NCBI RefSeq assembly: GCF_024704835.1
Contig: NZ_JAMXBE010000019.1
Coordinates: 25,036 to 89,035 of the forward strand
Direction of reading: 5' to 3'
Length of the DNA: 64,000 nt
Origin: Parapedobacter tibetensis
Lineage (GTDB): Bacteria > Bacteroidota > Bacteroidia > Sphingobacteriales > Sphingobacteriaceae
The notes under the pieces were generated by a model that was given only the letters and a program-made list of their open reading frames with translations, made no database searches and was not told the DNA's origin. Each line of letters opens with the position of its first letter. Positions within the stretch are counted from its first letter, which is position 1. The position numbers and the translations under genes were made by a program. Positions 1 to 7,537 of this stretch are shown one piece after another.

Positions 1-341
1 ATGGATAACAAGGTGACTATTGCGAAACTTATGGCGGTAATGAGGTCTACTAATGAAGAGTCTATATTTGCTCCGGTCAATTTATCCAATTGGTACTTGA
101 CGAAGGAATTAGGTAGGTTTTGTTCGCCCAACTTGGTTTTTACTTGCCACTGCCAGTCAGTAATGGGACAATATCCAATTCCATACCATATCCCTAGCAG
201 CAGCCAAGAGCCCGCTGTAACCAACACACTGTACAGATGGAGCCTACGGGTGGTTTTCCATATCCATCCCAATAGGTTGAACCCAATGATAAGCAAATGG
301 AGCAGCGTGAAACACCCATCGAGAATTTTTAACCAAATCAT
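1..341 (-). CDS. DUF2784 family membrane protein (C-terminus off the window)
   Basis: The reverse strand is open from an ATG at 341 to the left edge with no stop, giving 113 residues of an incomplete protein. It starts MIWLKILDG, has two hydrophobic segments (about residues 9-28 and 42-60), and carries a GYCPITDWQWQ stretch after the second one. That layout and motif match the DUF2784 small membrane protein family, whose function is unknown. A purine-rich GAGGGG lies just upstream of the ATG and supports this start. The gene lies beyond the terminator of the next operon, so it is probably a separate transcription unit. The plus-strand frame over the same bases has no recognisable features. 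Confidence 0.7.
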   Translation of the reverse strand, partial: MIWLKILDGCFTLLHLLIIGFNLLGWIWKTTRRLHLYSVLVTAGSWLLLGIWYGIGYCPITDWQWQVKTKLGEQNLPNSFVKYQLDKLTGANIDSSLVDLITAISFAIVTLLS

Positions 342-364
342 ATCCCCTCAAAGGTATTGATTTT

Positions 365-423
365 AAAAAAAACCTCGTAGGTTTCTGCAACGGGCTTCCG
401 CACGGCAGAACCCATGAGGTTTA
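365..423 (-). terminator. Rho-independent terminator of the four-gene minus-strand operon
   Basis: On the reverse strand AAACCTC pairs with GAGGTTT and an inner GGTTCTGC pairs with GCAGAAACC, followed by a run of eight T. It sits 15 bases past the stop of the DUF5777 gene, as expected for the end of the 3248-438 transcript. Confidence 0.8.
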
Positions 424-437
424 AATCACACTAGGCC

Positions 438-1406
438 TCACTCTGTCTTACCACCCAACGAAAACCGGCGGGAAATGGTAAATCCCCACCTGAATTGTCC
501 CTTGGTCCATGATGAAGTAGTCTCTGGAATATACTGCATTTCCTGGATGGCTGTGGCATTGGTAAAGTTGAGATTGAATACATGGCCACCGGTTTCGATT
601 TCCAGGCCCACGCCTAGGGGATTGTATAACGCTGTGATGGCATTTTCGTACTTTTCCTTGCTTGCTGCCGACCGGAAAGGCAGAAAATAATCCATCACTA
701 GCGCCATACGCCTGCTCACCTTCAGTCTACCACCAATCCCCATGGCGAACAGGTCATTTTGATCATCGTAAGAGGCCGTTGTATTCCGGCGAATATAAGT
801 AGGGTGTAGCGCCACGGACAAATTGGACCCGAATTTACGCGCAATGATGAATTGTCCTACTACATTCAGCCGGTCTGAAAACTGCCTGTATGATGTTGCC
901 ATATCGTCATTTACATCATCTGCCCCTACACCGGGAATGGTAAGGCTGGTATAAAACGTCACAGAGAGTGGCATTTTATCATCAACCGTCTGCCGTAGCA
1001 GCCTATATTTCAAGTTTGTCTCGTACAATTGCGATACTTGGGTAGCGCCCTTTGCACGAGCAATACCCACATTCAGATTATCCGAAATACCATATTCAAA
1101 ACCAATCTTGATATCGGTGGAATTGTCCAATCCAAAGAAATTGGCAGCCCCACCATTTGAACCGGCGATATCTCCAAAACGATGGTCTACCTTAAAATCA
1201 AGCTCATGCTTGTGAATTGTTTCAATAGACTGACTATTGATGATACGCGTGGTCTTGAACGTGGCTTCTACCTCTTCACGCATATTGGCCGTACTGTCAT
1301 TTGCCAGCGCCTTTTCCAAGTCGGTTTGCGCAAATATGGACAGGTGCAAAATCAAAAGACCGATTAGCGACAGGTATTTACTAGTATTTAATAAGGAGTT
1401 ACGCAT
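438..1406 (-). CDS. DUF5777 family outer-membrane beta-barrel protein
   Basis: A 322-residue protein with a signal peptide (about residues 1-26, ending SIFAQ) followed by alternating aromatic/polar beta strands. The GDIAGSNGGAANFFGLDN stretch near residue 80 and the barrel pattern fit the DUF5777 (beta-barrel) family of Bacteroidota. No enzymatic motif is visible. It is the last gene of a minus-strand run (2388-3248, 1988-2353, 1411-1980, 438-1406) with gaps of at most 34 bases, so it is probably co-transcribed with a YceI protein and a cytochrome lipoprotein. DUF5777 and YceI proteins commonly occur side by side in this phylum; their joint role is not established. An outer-membrane location is inferred. 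Confidence 0.8.
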   Translation of the reverse strand: MRNSLLNTSKYLSLIGLLILHLSIFAQTDLEKALANDSTANMREEVEATFKTTRIINSQSIETIHKHELDFKVDHRFGDIAGSNGGAANFFGLDNSTDIKIGFEYGISDNLNVGIARAKGATQVSQLYETNLKYRLLRQTVDDKMPLSVTFYTSLTIPGVGADDVNDDMATSYRQFSDRLNVVGQFIIARKFGSNLSVALHPTYIRRNTTASYDDQNDLFAMGIGGRLKVSRRMALVMDYFLPFRSAASKEKYENAITALYNPLGVGLEIETGGHVFNLNFTNATAIQEMQYIPETTSSWTKGQFRWGFTISRRFSLGGKTE

Positions 1407-1410
1407 AGTT

Positions 1411-1980
1411 TTATTGCAATTGATACGTTGAGAAAACTTCTATTTCTACCACTTCGGCGATGTTCTTGACCACCACCCGTGGTATTTTAATGTTATGGTC
1501 GGCCACCTTCACATTGAATTTCGCATGTGCTGATATTTTGCCGTTTTTTACTTCTACAGTTGCCTTGGTGGTATAAAACTTCTTTATACCATGAATATCC
1601 AAATTTCCCGCTACCGTCACAGGATATTGACCATCTCGGCTCCAATCCAGCGCTTCGTTTATTTTACCAGCAAAGGTGGCATGCGAATATTTGTCACTTT
1701 CCATATAATTTTCATTGAAATGTTCTTGCATCAATCGCTTTCTGAATTCAAATGATTTGATTGCCACTTTGAAAGCGATTTCATTGGTTTTAATGTTAAG
1801 TGCCGATGATGCGTTACTGGTCTTTGCGGTGATATCTTCCAGTGGCGCCTCGGAAAAGAAAGATAGTTGGCTCTGCTTGTCTACCAAGATGTCCTGTGCC
1901 CCCGCACGGGGACACCACATCATCAGGAGCAACGAGATCCATAACGCGCTCATTGGTTTCGCTTGTACAAAAAACTCCAT
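1411..1980 (-). CDS. YceI family periplasmic protein
   Basis: The protein has 189 residues from the ATG at 1980, with a signal peptide (SALWISLLLMMWCPRAGAQ). YceI-family features are visible: early hydrophobic strands, KVAIKSFEFRKRLMQEHF, a Y-SHATFAGKI strand, then D-HGI-K (NLDIHGIKK) and HNIKIPRVVVKNIAEVVE at the C-terminus. YceI proteins are lipocalin-like barrels that bind polyisoprenoid chains. A longer frame from 2013 would overlap the preceding gene by 26 bases and add residues ahead of the signal peptide, so the 1980 start is preferred. No strong ribosome site is seen. Only 4 bases separate it from the DUF5777 gene downstream. Confidence 0.85.
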   Translation of the reverse strand: MEFFVQAKPMSALWISLLLMMWCPRAGAQDILVDKQSQLSFFSEAPLEDITAKTSNASSALNIKTNEIAFKVAIKSFEFRKRLMQEHFNENYMESDKYSHATFAGKINEALDWSRDGQYPVTVAGNLDIHGIKKFYTTKATVEVKNGKISAHAKFNVKVADHNIKIPRVVVKNIAEVVEIEVFSTYQLQ

Positions 1981-1987
1981 TATTGCA

Positions 1988-2353
1988 TCAATTTTGTGGA
2001 GCGCCCTTGTCAATCCACGCCTTCAACAATTCCAATTGCCGGGAAGATAAGCTACTCCCCTGAGGCATAATCCTCCTTACAATGACAGCATCATTAATCA
2101 GTGCAAGGTTGCTTGTCACGGAGCTGTATCCTGAAAAAACCCATTTGCCTGTACCTTGCCCCGTGCCTGTATGGCAGCCGCTACAACTTGACTGGAACAA
2201 CCCCCCCGCAAAGTTGGCATAGGTCACATTATCTACGGTTACATCGTCATTCCCTGGATCGGGTGTAGGGCTATCACTGTCCTTCCCGCAACCCGAAACA
2301 ACAAGTAGGATAGCGCATAATAAGGCTGGGAATACTACTTTTTGGCTCTTCAT
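1988..2353 (-). CDS. Small cytochrome c-type lipoprotein
   Basis: A 121-residue protein. The signal peptide ends in a lipobox with Cys22 (VVSGC), followed by a Pro/Asp-rich linker. A single haem-attachment motif CSGCH lies at residues 57-61, and Met96 in IMPQGS is a plausible sixth haem ligand. The C-terminal helix LELLKAWIDKGAPQN is typical of the cytochrome domain in Bacteroidota membrane lipoproteins. The likely role is electron transfer at the periplasmic face of a membrane. It sits between a SRUF-repeat lipoprotein and a YceI protein in one transcription run, which hints at an extracytoplasmic redox or lipid/quinone function, but that is inference. Confidence 0.85.
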   Translation of the reverse strand: MKSQKVVFPALLCAILLVVSGCGKDSDSPTPDPGNDDVTVDNVTYANFAGGLFQSSCSGCHTGTGQGTGKWVFSGYSSVTSNLALINDAVIVRRIMPQGSSLSSRQLELLKAWIDKGAPQN

Positions 2354-2387
2354 ATTGTGTGTTTTTTTAATTAATTACTTAGTTTGT

Positions 2388-3248
2388 TTATGGCATGGGG
2401 GCTTCCGGTGAATCCAGCTGCAATACGGGCCAAACCCCAGGGGATGGGAAACTGACTCCTTTATTCTCGCCTCGCATCGCGTCCTGGCCAAAATAATACA
2501 ACGGCCATCCTTTATAGGTAAGCTGCATCCGCCCGTGCACCATGATCTCTGCAAAATCTTCGCGATTGGCGACACTCGCTACCGCTTTGATTTCCGATTC
2601 ATAGATGGGCCATACGCCATTGTTACTGAAATCTGCGTTTGTGAAGTTGTTGGTATCATACCTATCGTTGACAAAACCATACAATGTCCGGCCATACGCG
2701 TCCACCAGGTATTTCGTCTGTCCCTCTCCGGGAGTCAGGTCGGCCGTATAGGATGTCCCATCTGCACCTACCAATTGATTCTGCACCAGCAATACGGAAT
2801 AATCAGGTTTTGCCACAAACCAATTGCCTCCTACCCCATCTCCATTTACCTCACCGGCGGCTTCGTCACTGGCAAAGTAATAAAGTGGCCAACCCTTGTA
2901 CGTGGTTTGCATGGAGCCATCCGCGCGGATATGGACTCCAATATCGGAGGCATCGATTTCCGCATTAATCCCAGCGTCACTGCTGTAATAGACAGGCCAT
3001 GCTGATTCGCAGTTCCCCGTACATGCTGAATTCCCATCGGCATCGCGTGCAAAAAAATAAAGTGCATGGCCAACGCTATCGGTCAGCACTTGACCATATG
3101 TAGCATGAGCTCGCACTTGGATGCCTTTTTCTGGCATTTCTGGTTCAGCTGGATCAGAGTCGTTACAGCCGTGCAAGGCAACAATAGCCGCAATAGCCAT
3201 CAAGAATCTGCTTCTTTTTACGTGATTAGTCATCATAGTCATTTTCAA
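2388..3248 (-). CDS. Lipoprotein with secreted repeats of unknown function (SRUF, PF03640-like)
   Basis: 286 residues, lipoprotein signal with Cys28 (ALHGC). Repeated units are visible: GHALYFFARDADGNSACTGN with CESAWPVYY, then TTYKGWPLYYFASDEAAGE, a third GRTLYGFVNDR with GVWPIYE, and a fourth LTYKGWPLYYFGQDAMRGE. The L-Y-F ... C-W-P ... Y-GWPLYY-F-D pattern is that of COG4315/SRUF lipoproteins, whose function is unknown. The C-W pairs of the first unit are retained, while later units lack Cys. It is first in the minus-strand run with a c-type cytochrome, YceI and DUF5777 proteins. An alternative start is the second Met cluster (MTNHVKRSR). Confidence 0.85.
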   Translation of the reverse strand: MKMTMMTNHVKRSRFLMAIAAIVALHGCNDSDPAEPEMPEKGIQVRAHATYGQVLTDSVGHALYFFARDADGNSACTGNCESAWPVYYSSDAGINAEIDASDIGVHIRADGSMQTTYKGWPLYYFASDEAAGEVNGDGVGGNWFVAKPDYSVLLVQNQLVGADGTSYTADLTPGEGQTKYLVDAYGRTLYGFVNDRYDTNNFTNADFSNNGVWPIYESEIKAVASVANREDFAEIMVHGRMQLTYKGWPLYYFGQDAMRGENKGVSFPSPGVWPVLQLDSPEAPMP

Positions 3249-3523
3249 TTGTAGTGGTTAATATTAAATGATTCATTATATTTGGGGTACGATAACCAAC
3301 TGGAAAAGGTTGCCAACTATAAAAAATAAATTAGTAACTCGCTTAAATCCGGCTATTTATGTTTTTGCAATTAAAGCAATTTGCATGCGATAGGTTGTAG
3401 GTAGGATGGAACACTTGCTTACGATACTGTAAGACTTTTCGAATGGATTCTTTAAAAAATTATTGTCTTCAAGCAACCTTTTGCATACATCAAACGTAGT
3501 GTAGGTATAATAAAGAAAAACGC
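3249..3523. other. Divergent intergenic region
   Basis: This AT-rich spacer separates the SRUF lipoprotein operon (leftward) from the ECF sigma gene (rightward). A TATATTTG matching the Bacteroidota TAnnTTTG box lies at 3277-3284 on the plus strand, about 240 bases ahead of the sigma gene. No gene, repeat or hairpin is evident. Confidence 0.4.
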
Positions 3524-4117
3524 TTGCCGACAACTCATGAAGAACTAATACAAAAGTATATTGCAGGTTGCCTAAGTCACGATAAGGAAAGCCAATATGC
3601 TTTGTTTAAGCATTTCCATAGTTATGCTATGGGGATATGTAGGCGTTATGCCCGCAACTCAGATGAAGCGTCTGATATTTTGAGCGAGAGTTTTTTAAAG
3701 GTATTCAACCATATTACTAAATACGATACCACAAAACCTTTCAAATCGTGGATAAGTAAAATCATTACCAATACCGCCATCGATTATTATAGGGCAAGTC
3801 TTAGGTTTTCGCCTCAAGAATATGTTGAAAACCATGAAGACAAGGGTAATGAGGCCGACATATATAGTAAATTGGCCTACGATGATTTGCTGGTCTTAGT
3901 CAGGGAACTAAGTCCAGCCTATCAAACCGTGTTTAACCTGTATGCTATAGATGGCTATAACCATCATGAAATAGCAGATCTATTGGGAATTACCGTCGGC
4001 ACGTCCAAGGCAAATCTCCATAAGGCACGGAAAAAACTACAGGAGCGGTTGCAGGAATACGTTAGGACAACGGCAACTCAAGTAAATAAAGGACAGGAAG
4101 ATGTTTCAAAAAGATAA
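3524..4117 (+). CDS. ECF-type RNA polymerase sigma factor
   Basis: 197 residues. Sigma region 2 is visible (about residues 25-85, with YAMGICRRYARNSDEASD and FKSWISKIITNTAIDYYR), as is region 4 (about 125-180, AYQTVFNLYAIDGYNHHEIA then a helix-turn-helix ending KANLHKARKKLQERL). It lacks sigma regions 1 and 3, as in group 4 sigma factors. The only start that keeps region 2 complete is TTG at 3524; the frame is closed by a TAG at 3497, so a non-ATG start is needed. Nine bases downstream lies a membrane protein that probably acts as its regulator. Confidence 0.9.
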   Translation: MPTTHEELIQKYIAGCLSHDKESQYALFKHFHSYAMGICRRYARNSDEASDILSESFLKVFNHITKYDTTKPFKSWISKIITNTAIDYYRASLRFSPQEYVENHEDKGNEADIYSKLAYDDLLVLVRELSPAYQTVFNLYAIDGYNHHEIADLLGITVGTSKANLHKARKKLQERLQEYVRTTATQVNKGQEDVSKR

Positions 4118-4126
4118 TGGAAGATA

Positions 4127-5290
4127 ATGCGAGATAAGCATCCCATAGATGACCTTTTCAAAAAGGGGCTCAGCGATCCAAATATTCCTTTCGATGCAAA
4201 GGATTGGAAAGCGCTTGAAAAGAAATTGGCGCCACCGAAGAACCGCAATATAGCCAAACTTCTCTGGATTGGCGGTGCGGTCGCAGCCTCGTTGGTCATT
4301 GGCATGATATGGCTATTCTATGATGGCAGGGAATCTGTCACCACTACGAACAACACGGTCAGTAACGAATCGCCCATAACCAAACAAACTGAACAAGCGG
4401 ATGAAAAATCCGATGATAAAACAGATGACACCCCAGATTCGCCTACGATAGCCCAACAACGTGTACCTACGAATGATATTCTTGATCTTGCACATGAAAA
4501 TCGCTTCGGCGATCTAAGGACGAGCAAGCTTTTGCCTGTAGGTCGGTTATTCTTGCCCAATGGTTCATATACCGGTAAACTCCATGATGGTAAGGGAGTT
4601 GTTCAGCATACAGGCATTGCAGCCTTACCAGCAACCGTTCTCCGATCTGAGGCCGTGGTATCCGATGTACCAGCCAGCCCCAAACATACGGGTTGGAGCT
4701 TAAGCATTATGGCTGCACCTGACGTATCGGGCATGAGCCCAGTGAGTGGCAAACTCAGTGGTAACATCGGCATCACAGCAGCATACCAGCTTAGCAACCG
4801 CATCGGCATTAGCGGTGGGATTTTATATGCAAAAAAACGTTACCAGGCCGATTTCGATTCCTACAGGCCTGATGGGGGCTGGCCAGCCTATACGTATAGG
4901 CCAGATTTAGTAGATGCCGATTGCCGTGTATTGGATATCCCGATAAACATGACTTATACCCTGAAACGGCATGGTAATGCCACCTGGTTTTTATCAGGGG
5001 GGGTCTCTAGTTACATCATGCTCAATGAAACATACGATTTTATATCCTCAGGGAATGGCTATCCTTATTCCCGACGGTATGAAGTCAATAACGAAAATCA
5101 GCATATCTTCGGAATAGCCAACATTGCGGTTGGCTACCAACATAAATTCACCAACGCACTTGGCATCACTGTCCAGCCTTTTGTGAAGGTGCCTCTAAAC
5201 AACATCGGCCAAGGCAACATTAAGTTGTACTCTACCGGTGTATCCATATCAGCGGATATTGACCTCACCCGCCGACGTACCAATCGTTGA
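4127..5290 (+). CDS. Membrane-anchored putative anti-sigma protein with barrel-like C-terminal domain
   Basis: 387 residues. The N-terminus (1-40) is soluble and contains DLFKKGLSDPNIPFDAKDW, a short motif common in Bacteroidota proteins encoded after ECF sigma factors. One transmembrane helix follows (about 45-65), then an acidic Thr/Ser/Asp-rich linker, and from about residue 190 a beta-rich domain like porin/PorT-type outer-membrane barrels (GWSLSIMAAPDVSGMSP, GNIGITAAYQLSNRIGISGG). A protein cannot easily be both an inner-membrane anchor and a barrel, so the C-terminal part is probably a soluble or partner-binding barrel-like domain, or spans the periplasm. Immediately downstream of, and surely co-transcribed with, the sigma gene. 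The anti-sigma role is inferred from position. Confidence 0.7.
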   Translation: MRDKHPIDDLFKKGLSDPNIPFDAKDWKALEKKLAPPKNRNIAKLLWIGGAVAASLVIGMIWLFYDGRESVTTTNNTVSNESPITKQTEQADEKSDDKTDDTPDSPTIAQQRVPTNDILDLAHENRFGDLRTSKLLPVGRLFLPNGSYTGKLHDGKGVVQHTGIAALPATVLRSEAVVSDVPASPKHTGWSLSIMAAPDVSGMSPVSGKLSGNIGITAAYQLSNRIGISGGILYAKKRYQADFDSYRPDGGWPAYTYRPDLVDADCRVLDIPINMTYTLKRHGNATWFLSGGVSSYIMLNETYDFISSGNGYPYSRRYEVNNENQHIFGIANIAVGYQHKFTNALGITVQPFVKVPLNNIGQGNIKLYSTGVSISADIDLTRRRTNR

Positions 5291-5294
5291 ACCG

Positions 5295-5414
5295 CTACTT
5301 CTTATTCTTTACATATTTTTCCAGCCATTGGTCCATTTCCCATAGGGTATGCAAGATGGATTCCTTGGCACGGTAACCGTGTAATTCTTTGGGAAGGAAA
5401 GGGTGATGAATGTA
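5295..5414 (-). pseudogene. C-terminal remnant of an S9-type prolyl oligopeptidase-like peptidase
   Basis: The reverse strand between an in-frame TGA at 5415-5417 and a TAG at 5295-5297 encodes about 39 residues that read like the extreme C-terminus of S9 serine peptidases: P-L-x-LHGYRAKES with the HGY that carries the catalytic His, then LHTLWEMDQWLEKYVKN. Nothing upstream on that strand continues the gene; it is replaced by the MFS transporter on the opposite strand. This looks like the tail left after a rearrangement. The fragment cannot be an active enzyme. Confidence 0.6.
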
Positions 5415-5536
5415 TCAAATATGCATCTTTTTACATGAAAATAAAACCGGGTAACCATCAAGTTACTTTACGCCATCCAAGCGACTTAACTTACCCCAGC
5501 AAATGCCTACCTTTACGGCTGGATCCCATTTGAGGT

Positions 5537-6748
5537 ATGCGAAAACCAAGACAATCTGCCCTGGCGTTTATTTTTATCACGGTCATTATCGATGTCATCG
5601 GATTGGGCATTATTATCCCCGTAATGCCAACACTGATCCAGCAATTGATAGGAGGTACACTTAGTGAGGCATCTAAATATGGCGGGTGGTTGATGTTTGC
5701 TTACGCGTCTACCCAATTCTTTTTTGCTTCGGTATTGGGCAATTTGAGTGACCGTTTTGGCCGGAGACCGGTACTGCTGTTTTCCCTGCTGGGTTTTTGT
5801 ATCAACTATTTGTTGATGGGGCTGGCTCCATCAATCTTATGGTTATTTATAGGGAGATTGGTAGCCGGTGTAACCGGGGCTAGCCACACGGTAGCCGCAG
5901 CCTATATTGCCGATGTGAGCACACCTGATAAAAGGGCACAGAATTTCGGTTTATTGGGCGCAGCTTTTGGCATTGGGTTTATCATCGGGCCGGTACTGGG
6001 TGGGTTGTTGGGGCATTATGGACCACGCATCCCCTTTTTCGCAGCTGCCGCACTCAGTTTTATCAATTTTGCTTACGGCTATTTCATTGTGCCCGAATCC
6101 CTCACCAAGGAAAACCGAAGAGCATTCAGCTGGCGTAAGGCTAATCCTGTTGGATCCTTCAAACATATCCGGCGCTTCCCAGAAATCGGTACGTTGGTCA
6201 TATGCATTGCCTTGGTTAATATCGCTGCACACGCTGTGCAAAGCACCTGGGCTTATTACACCATGGAACGCTATGGATGGAACGAACGGATGGTGGGCAT
6301 TTCTTTAGGCTTCGTAGGCATATTGCTGGCTGTGGTACAGGCAGGTCTGCTACGCATCATCATCCCCAAAATCGGGGCCGAACGTAGCGTAATCATTGGG
6401 CTGAGCCTGTACACCATGTCGCTACCGCTCATGGCTTTTGCTTCCGAATCATGGGTGTTGTATGCAGCATGCGTACCTTATGTGTTGGCGGGCATAGCGG
6501 GCCCGGCCATACAGGGCATTATCTCCAACCGTGTGCCACATACCGAACAGGGGCAGATACAGGGTGGGCTCACTGGAGTCATCAGCCTTACGGCCGTGAT
6601 AGGCCCACCGCTTATGACTTGGTTATTTGCCTATTTCACTAGAAAAGATACGGTCATCTATTTACCCGGCGCTCCGTTTATTTTGGGAGCAGTGCTTACG
6701 GGAGTTAGCGTCATATTGGCCATCAAGCACTTCATGAGGCGCGGATGA
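5537..6748 (+). CDS. TCR/Tet family MFS drug exporter
   Basis: 403 residues with about 12 hydrophobic segments. MFS motif A is intact in the first cytoplasmic loop (GNLSDRFGRRPVLL, about 67-80), the antiporter-type motif C region follows (GFIIGPVLGGLLG, about 150-162), and the N-terminal helix TVIIDVIGLGIIIPVMP is characteristic of TetA-type H+ antiporters. The likely role is proton-driven drug efflux in the inner membrane; substrate unknown. Flanked by an S9 peptidase remnant and convergent ispF, so it is probably monocistronic and may have been brought in by the rearrangement that truncated the peptidase gene. Confidence 0.9.
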   Translation: MRKPRQSALAFIFITVIIDVIGLGIIIPVMPTLIQQLIGGTLSEASKYGGWLMFAYASTQFFFASVLGNLSDRFGRRPVLLFSLLGFCINYLLMGLAPSILWLFIGRLVAGVTGASHTVAAAYIADVSTPDKRAQNFGLLGAAFGIGFIIGPVLGGLLGHYGPRIPFFAAAALSFINFAYGYFIVPESLTKENRRAFSWRKANPVGSFKHIRRFPEIGTLVICIALVNIAAHAVQSTWAYYTMERYGWNERMVGISLGFVGILLAVVQAGLLRIIIPKIGAERSVIIGLSLYTMSLPLMAFASESWVLYAACVPYVLAGIAGPAIQGIISNRVPHTEQGQIQGGLTGVISLTAVIGPPLMTWLFAYFTRKDTVIYLPGAPFILGAVLTGVSVILAIKHFMRRG

Positions 6749-6771
6749 TAAGGTGATAAAAGTTCGGTGAT

Positions 6772-7248
6772 TCATTTACTAATCAAACAAACGGCGTAAG
6801 CGACCACGCCCTCTTGTCTGCCAATAAATCCCATGGTCTCATTTGTGGTAGCCTTAATCGAAACATCTTCTTCATCAATACCTGCCGCTGTTGCGATGTG
6901 TCTTTTCATTTCGGGGACATAGGGTTTTATTTTGGGGGCTTCAAGGCATAGCATCGCATCGATATTGCCCAACGTCCATCCACCTTCATCCAATAACTTT
7001 ATGCATTCTTGCAATAAGATAAGGCTACTCACCCCTTTCCAACGCTCGTCCGTATTGGGGAAATGGTGGCCGATGTCCGCTAAATTGGCTGCACCCAGTA
7101 TGGCATCGCATATGGCATGCACCAATACATCCGCATCGGAATGCCCAAAAGCACCGGAATGGTGGTCTAGCTGCACGCCACCCAATACAAAAGGGTGACC
7201 ATCTTTGAGCTGATGTACATCAAAACCAAACCCCACTTTTATCTTCAT
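6772..7248 (-). CDS. ispF: 2-C-methyl-D-erythritol 2,4-cyclodiphosphate synthase
   Basis: 158 residues, full length for IspF. It begins KVGFGFDVHQL, containing the metal-binding Asp and His of the active site, followed by GHSDADVLVHAICDAILGA with the third metal ligand His, then the LGNIDA and ATTNETMGFIGRQEG signature at the C-terminus. It converts CDP-methylerythritol 2-phosphate to the cyclic diphosphate in the non-mevalonate isoprenoid pathway; the enzyme is a cytosolic trimer. The stop lies 23 bases from that of the convergent MFS gene. A low-complexity repeat tract lies just upstream of the start. Confidence 0.97.
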   Translation of the reverse strand: MKIKVGFGFDVHQLKDGHPFVLGGVQLDHHSGAFGHSDADVLVHAICDAILGAANLADIGHHFPNTDERWKGVSSLILLQECIKLLDEGGWTLGNIDAMLCLEAPKIKPYVPEMKRHIATAAGIDEEDVSIKATTNETMGFIGRQEGVVAYAVCLISK

Positions 7249-7251
7249 CGT

Positions 7252-7390
7252 GATTTTGTTTATTCGTTTATTTGCTTATTCGTTTATGCGCTTATTTGCT
7301 AATTCGCTTATTTGCCTATTCGTTTATTCGCTCATTGTCAACTCAGCGAACGGCGAATCCGCAAAAAGCGAACTGGCGAATAAACAACCA
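7252..7390. repeat. Low-complexity tract of short TTCGTTTATT/TGCTTATT units
   Basis: About 85 bases are built of near-repeats of an 8-9 base unit (TTCGTTTAT, TTGCTTATT, TGCGCTTAT, TTCGCTTAT), followed by GCGAA-rich bases and a GCGAATAAAC that is the complement of the same unit. Inverted pairing between GTTTATTCGC and GCGAATAAAC could form a long imperfect hairpin. A small plus-strand open frame across it is only a by-product of the repeat. It lies in the ispF upstream region. Confidence 0.65.
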
Positions 7391-7501
7391 AACATAGGCA
7401 AATGCCCGCATAATCTCAAATGGTATAATATTTGAGCATACTGTATCATTCAATTTTTATTGAAAAGCTATTTTAAGTTGCAATTAACTGTAATATTTTA
7501 T

Positions 7502-7509
7502 TAATTTTG
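7502..7509 (+). promoter_or_regulatory. Probable -7 box of gldJ
   Basis: TAATTTTG matches the Bacteroidota TAnnTTTG consensus, 28 bases ahead of the gldJ ATG, with GTTG 21 bases upstream as a weak -33 element. The transcript leader would be about 25 nt. Confidence 0.45.
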
Positions 7510-7537
7510 ATACTTAGAAGTTGTCTAACTATACCAG

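Noticed and set aside
1..360. 119-aa plus-strand frame at the left edge
   Set aside because: The reverse strand codes a DUF2784-like membrane protein with a ribosome site; the plus-strand frame has no recognisable feature.
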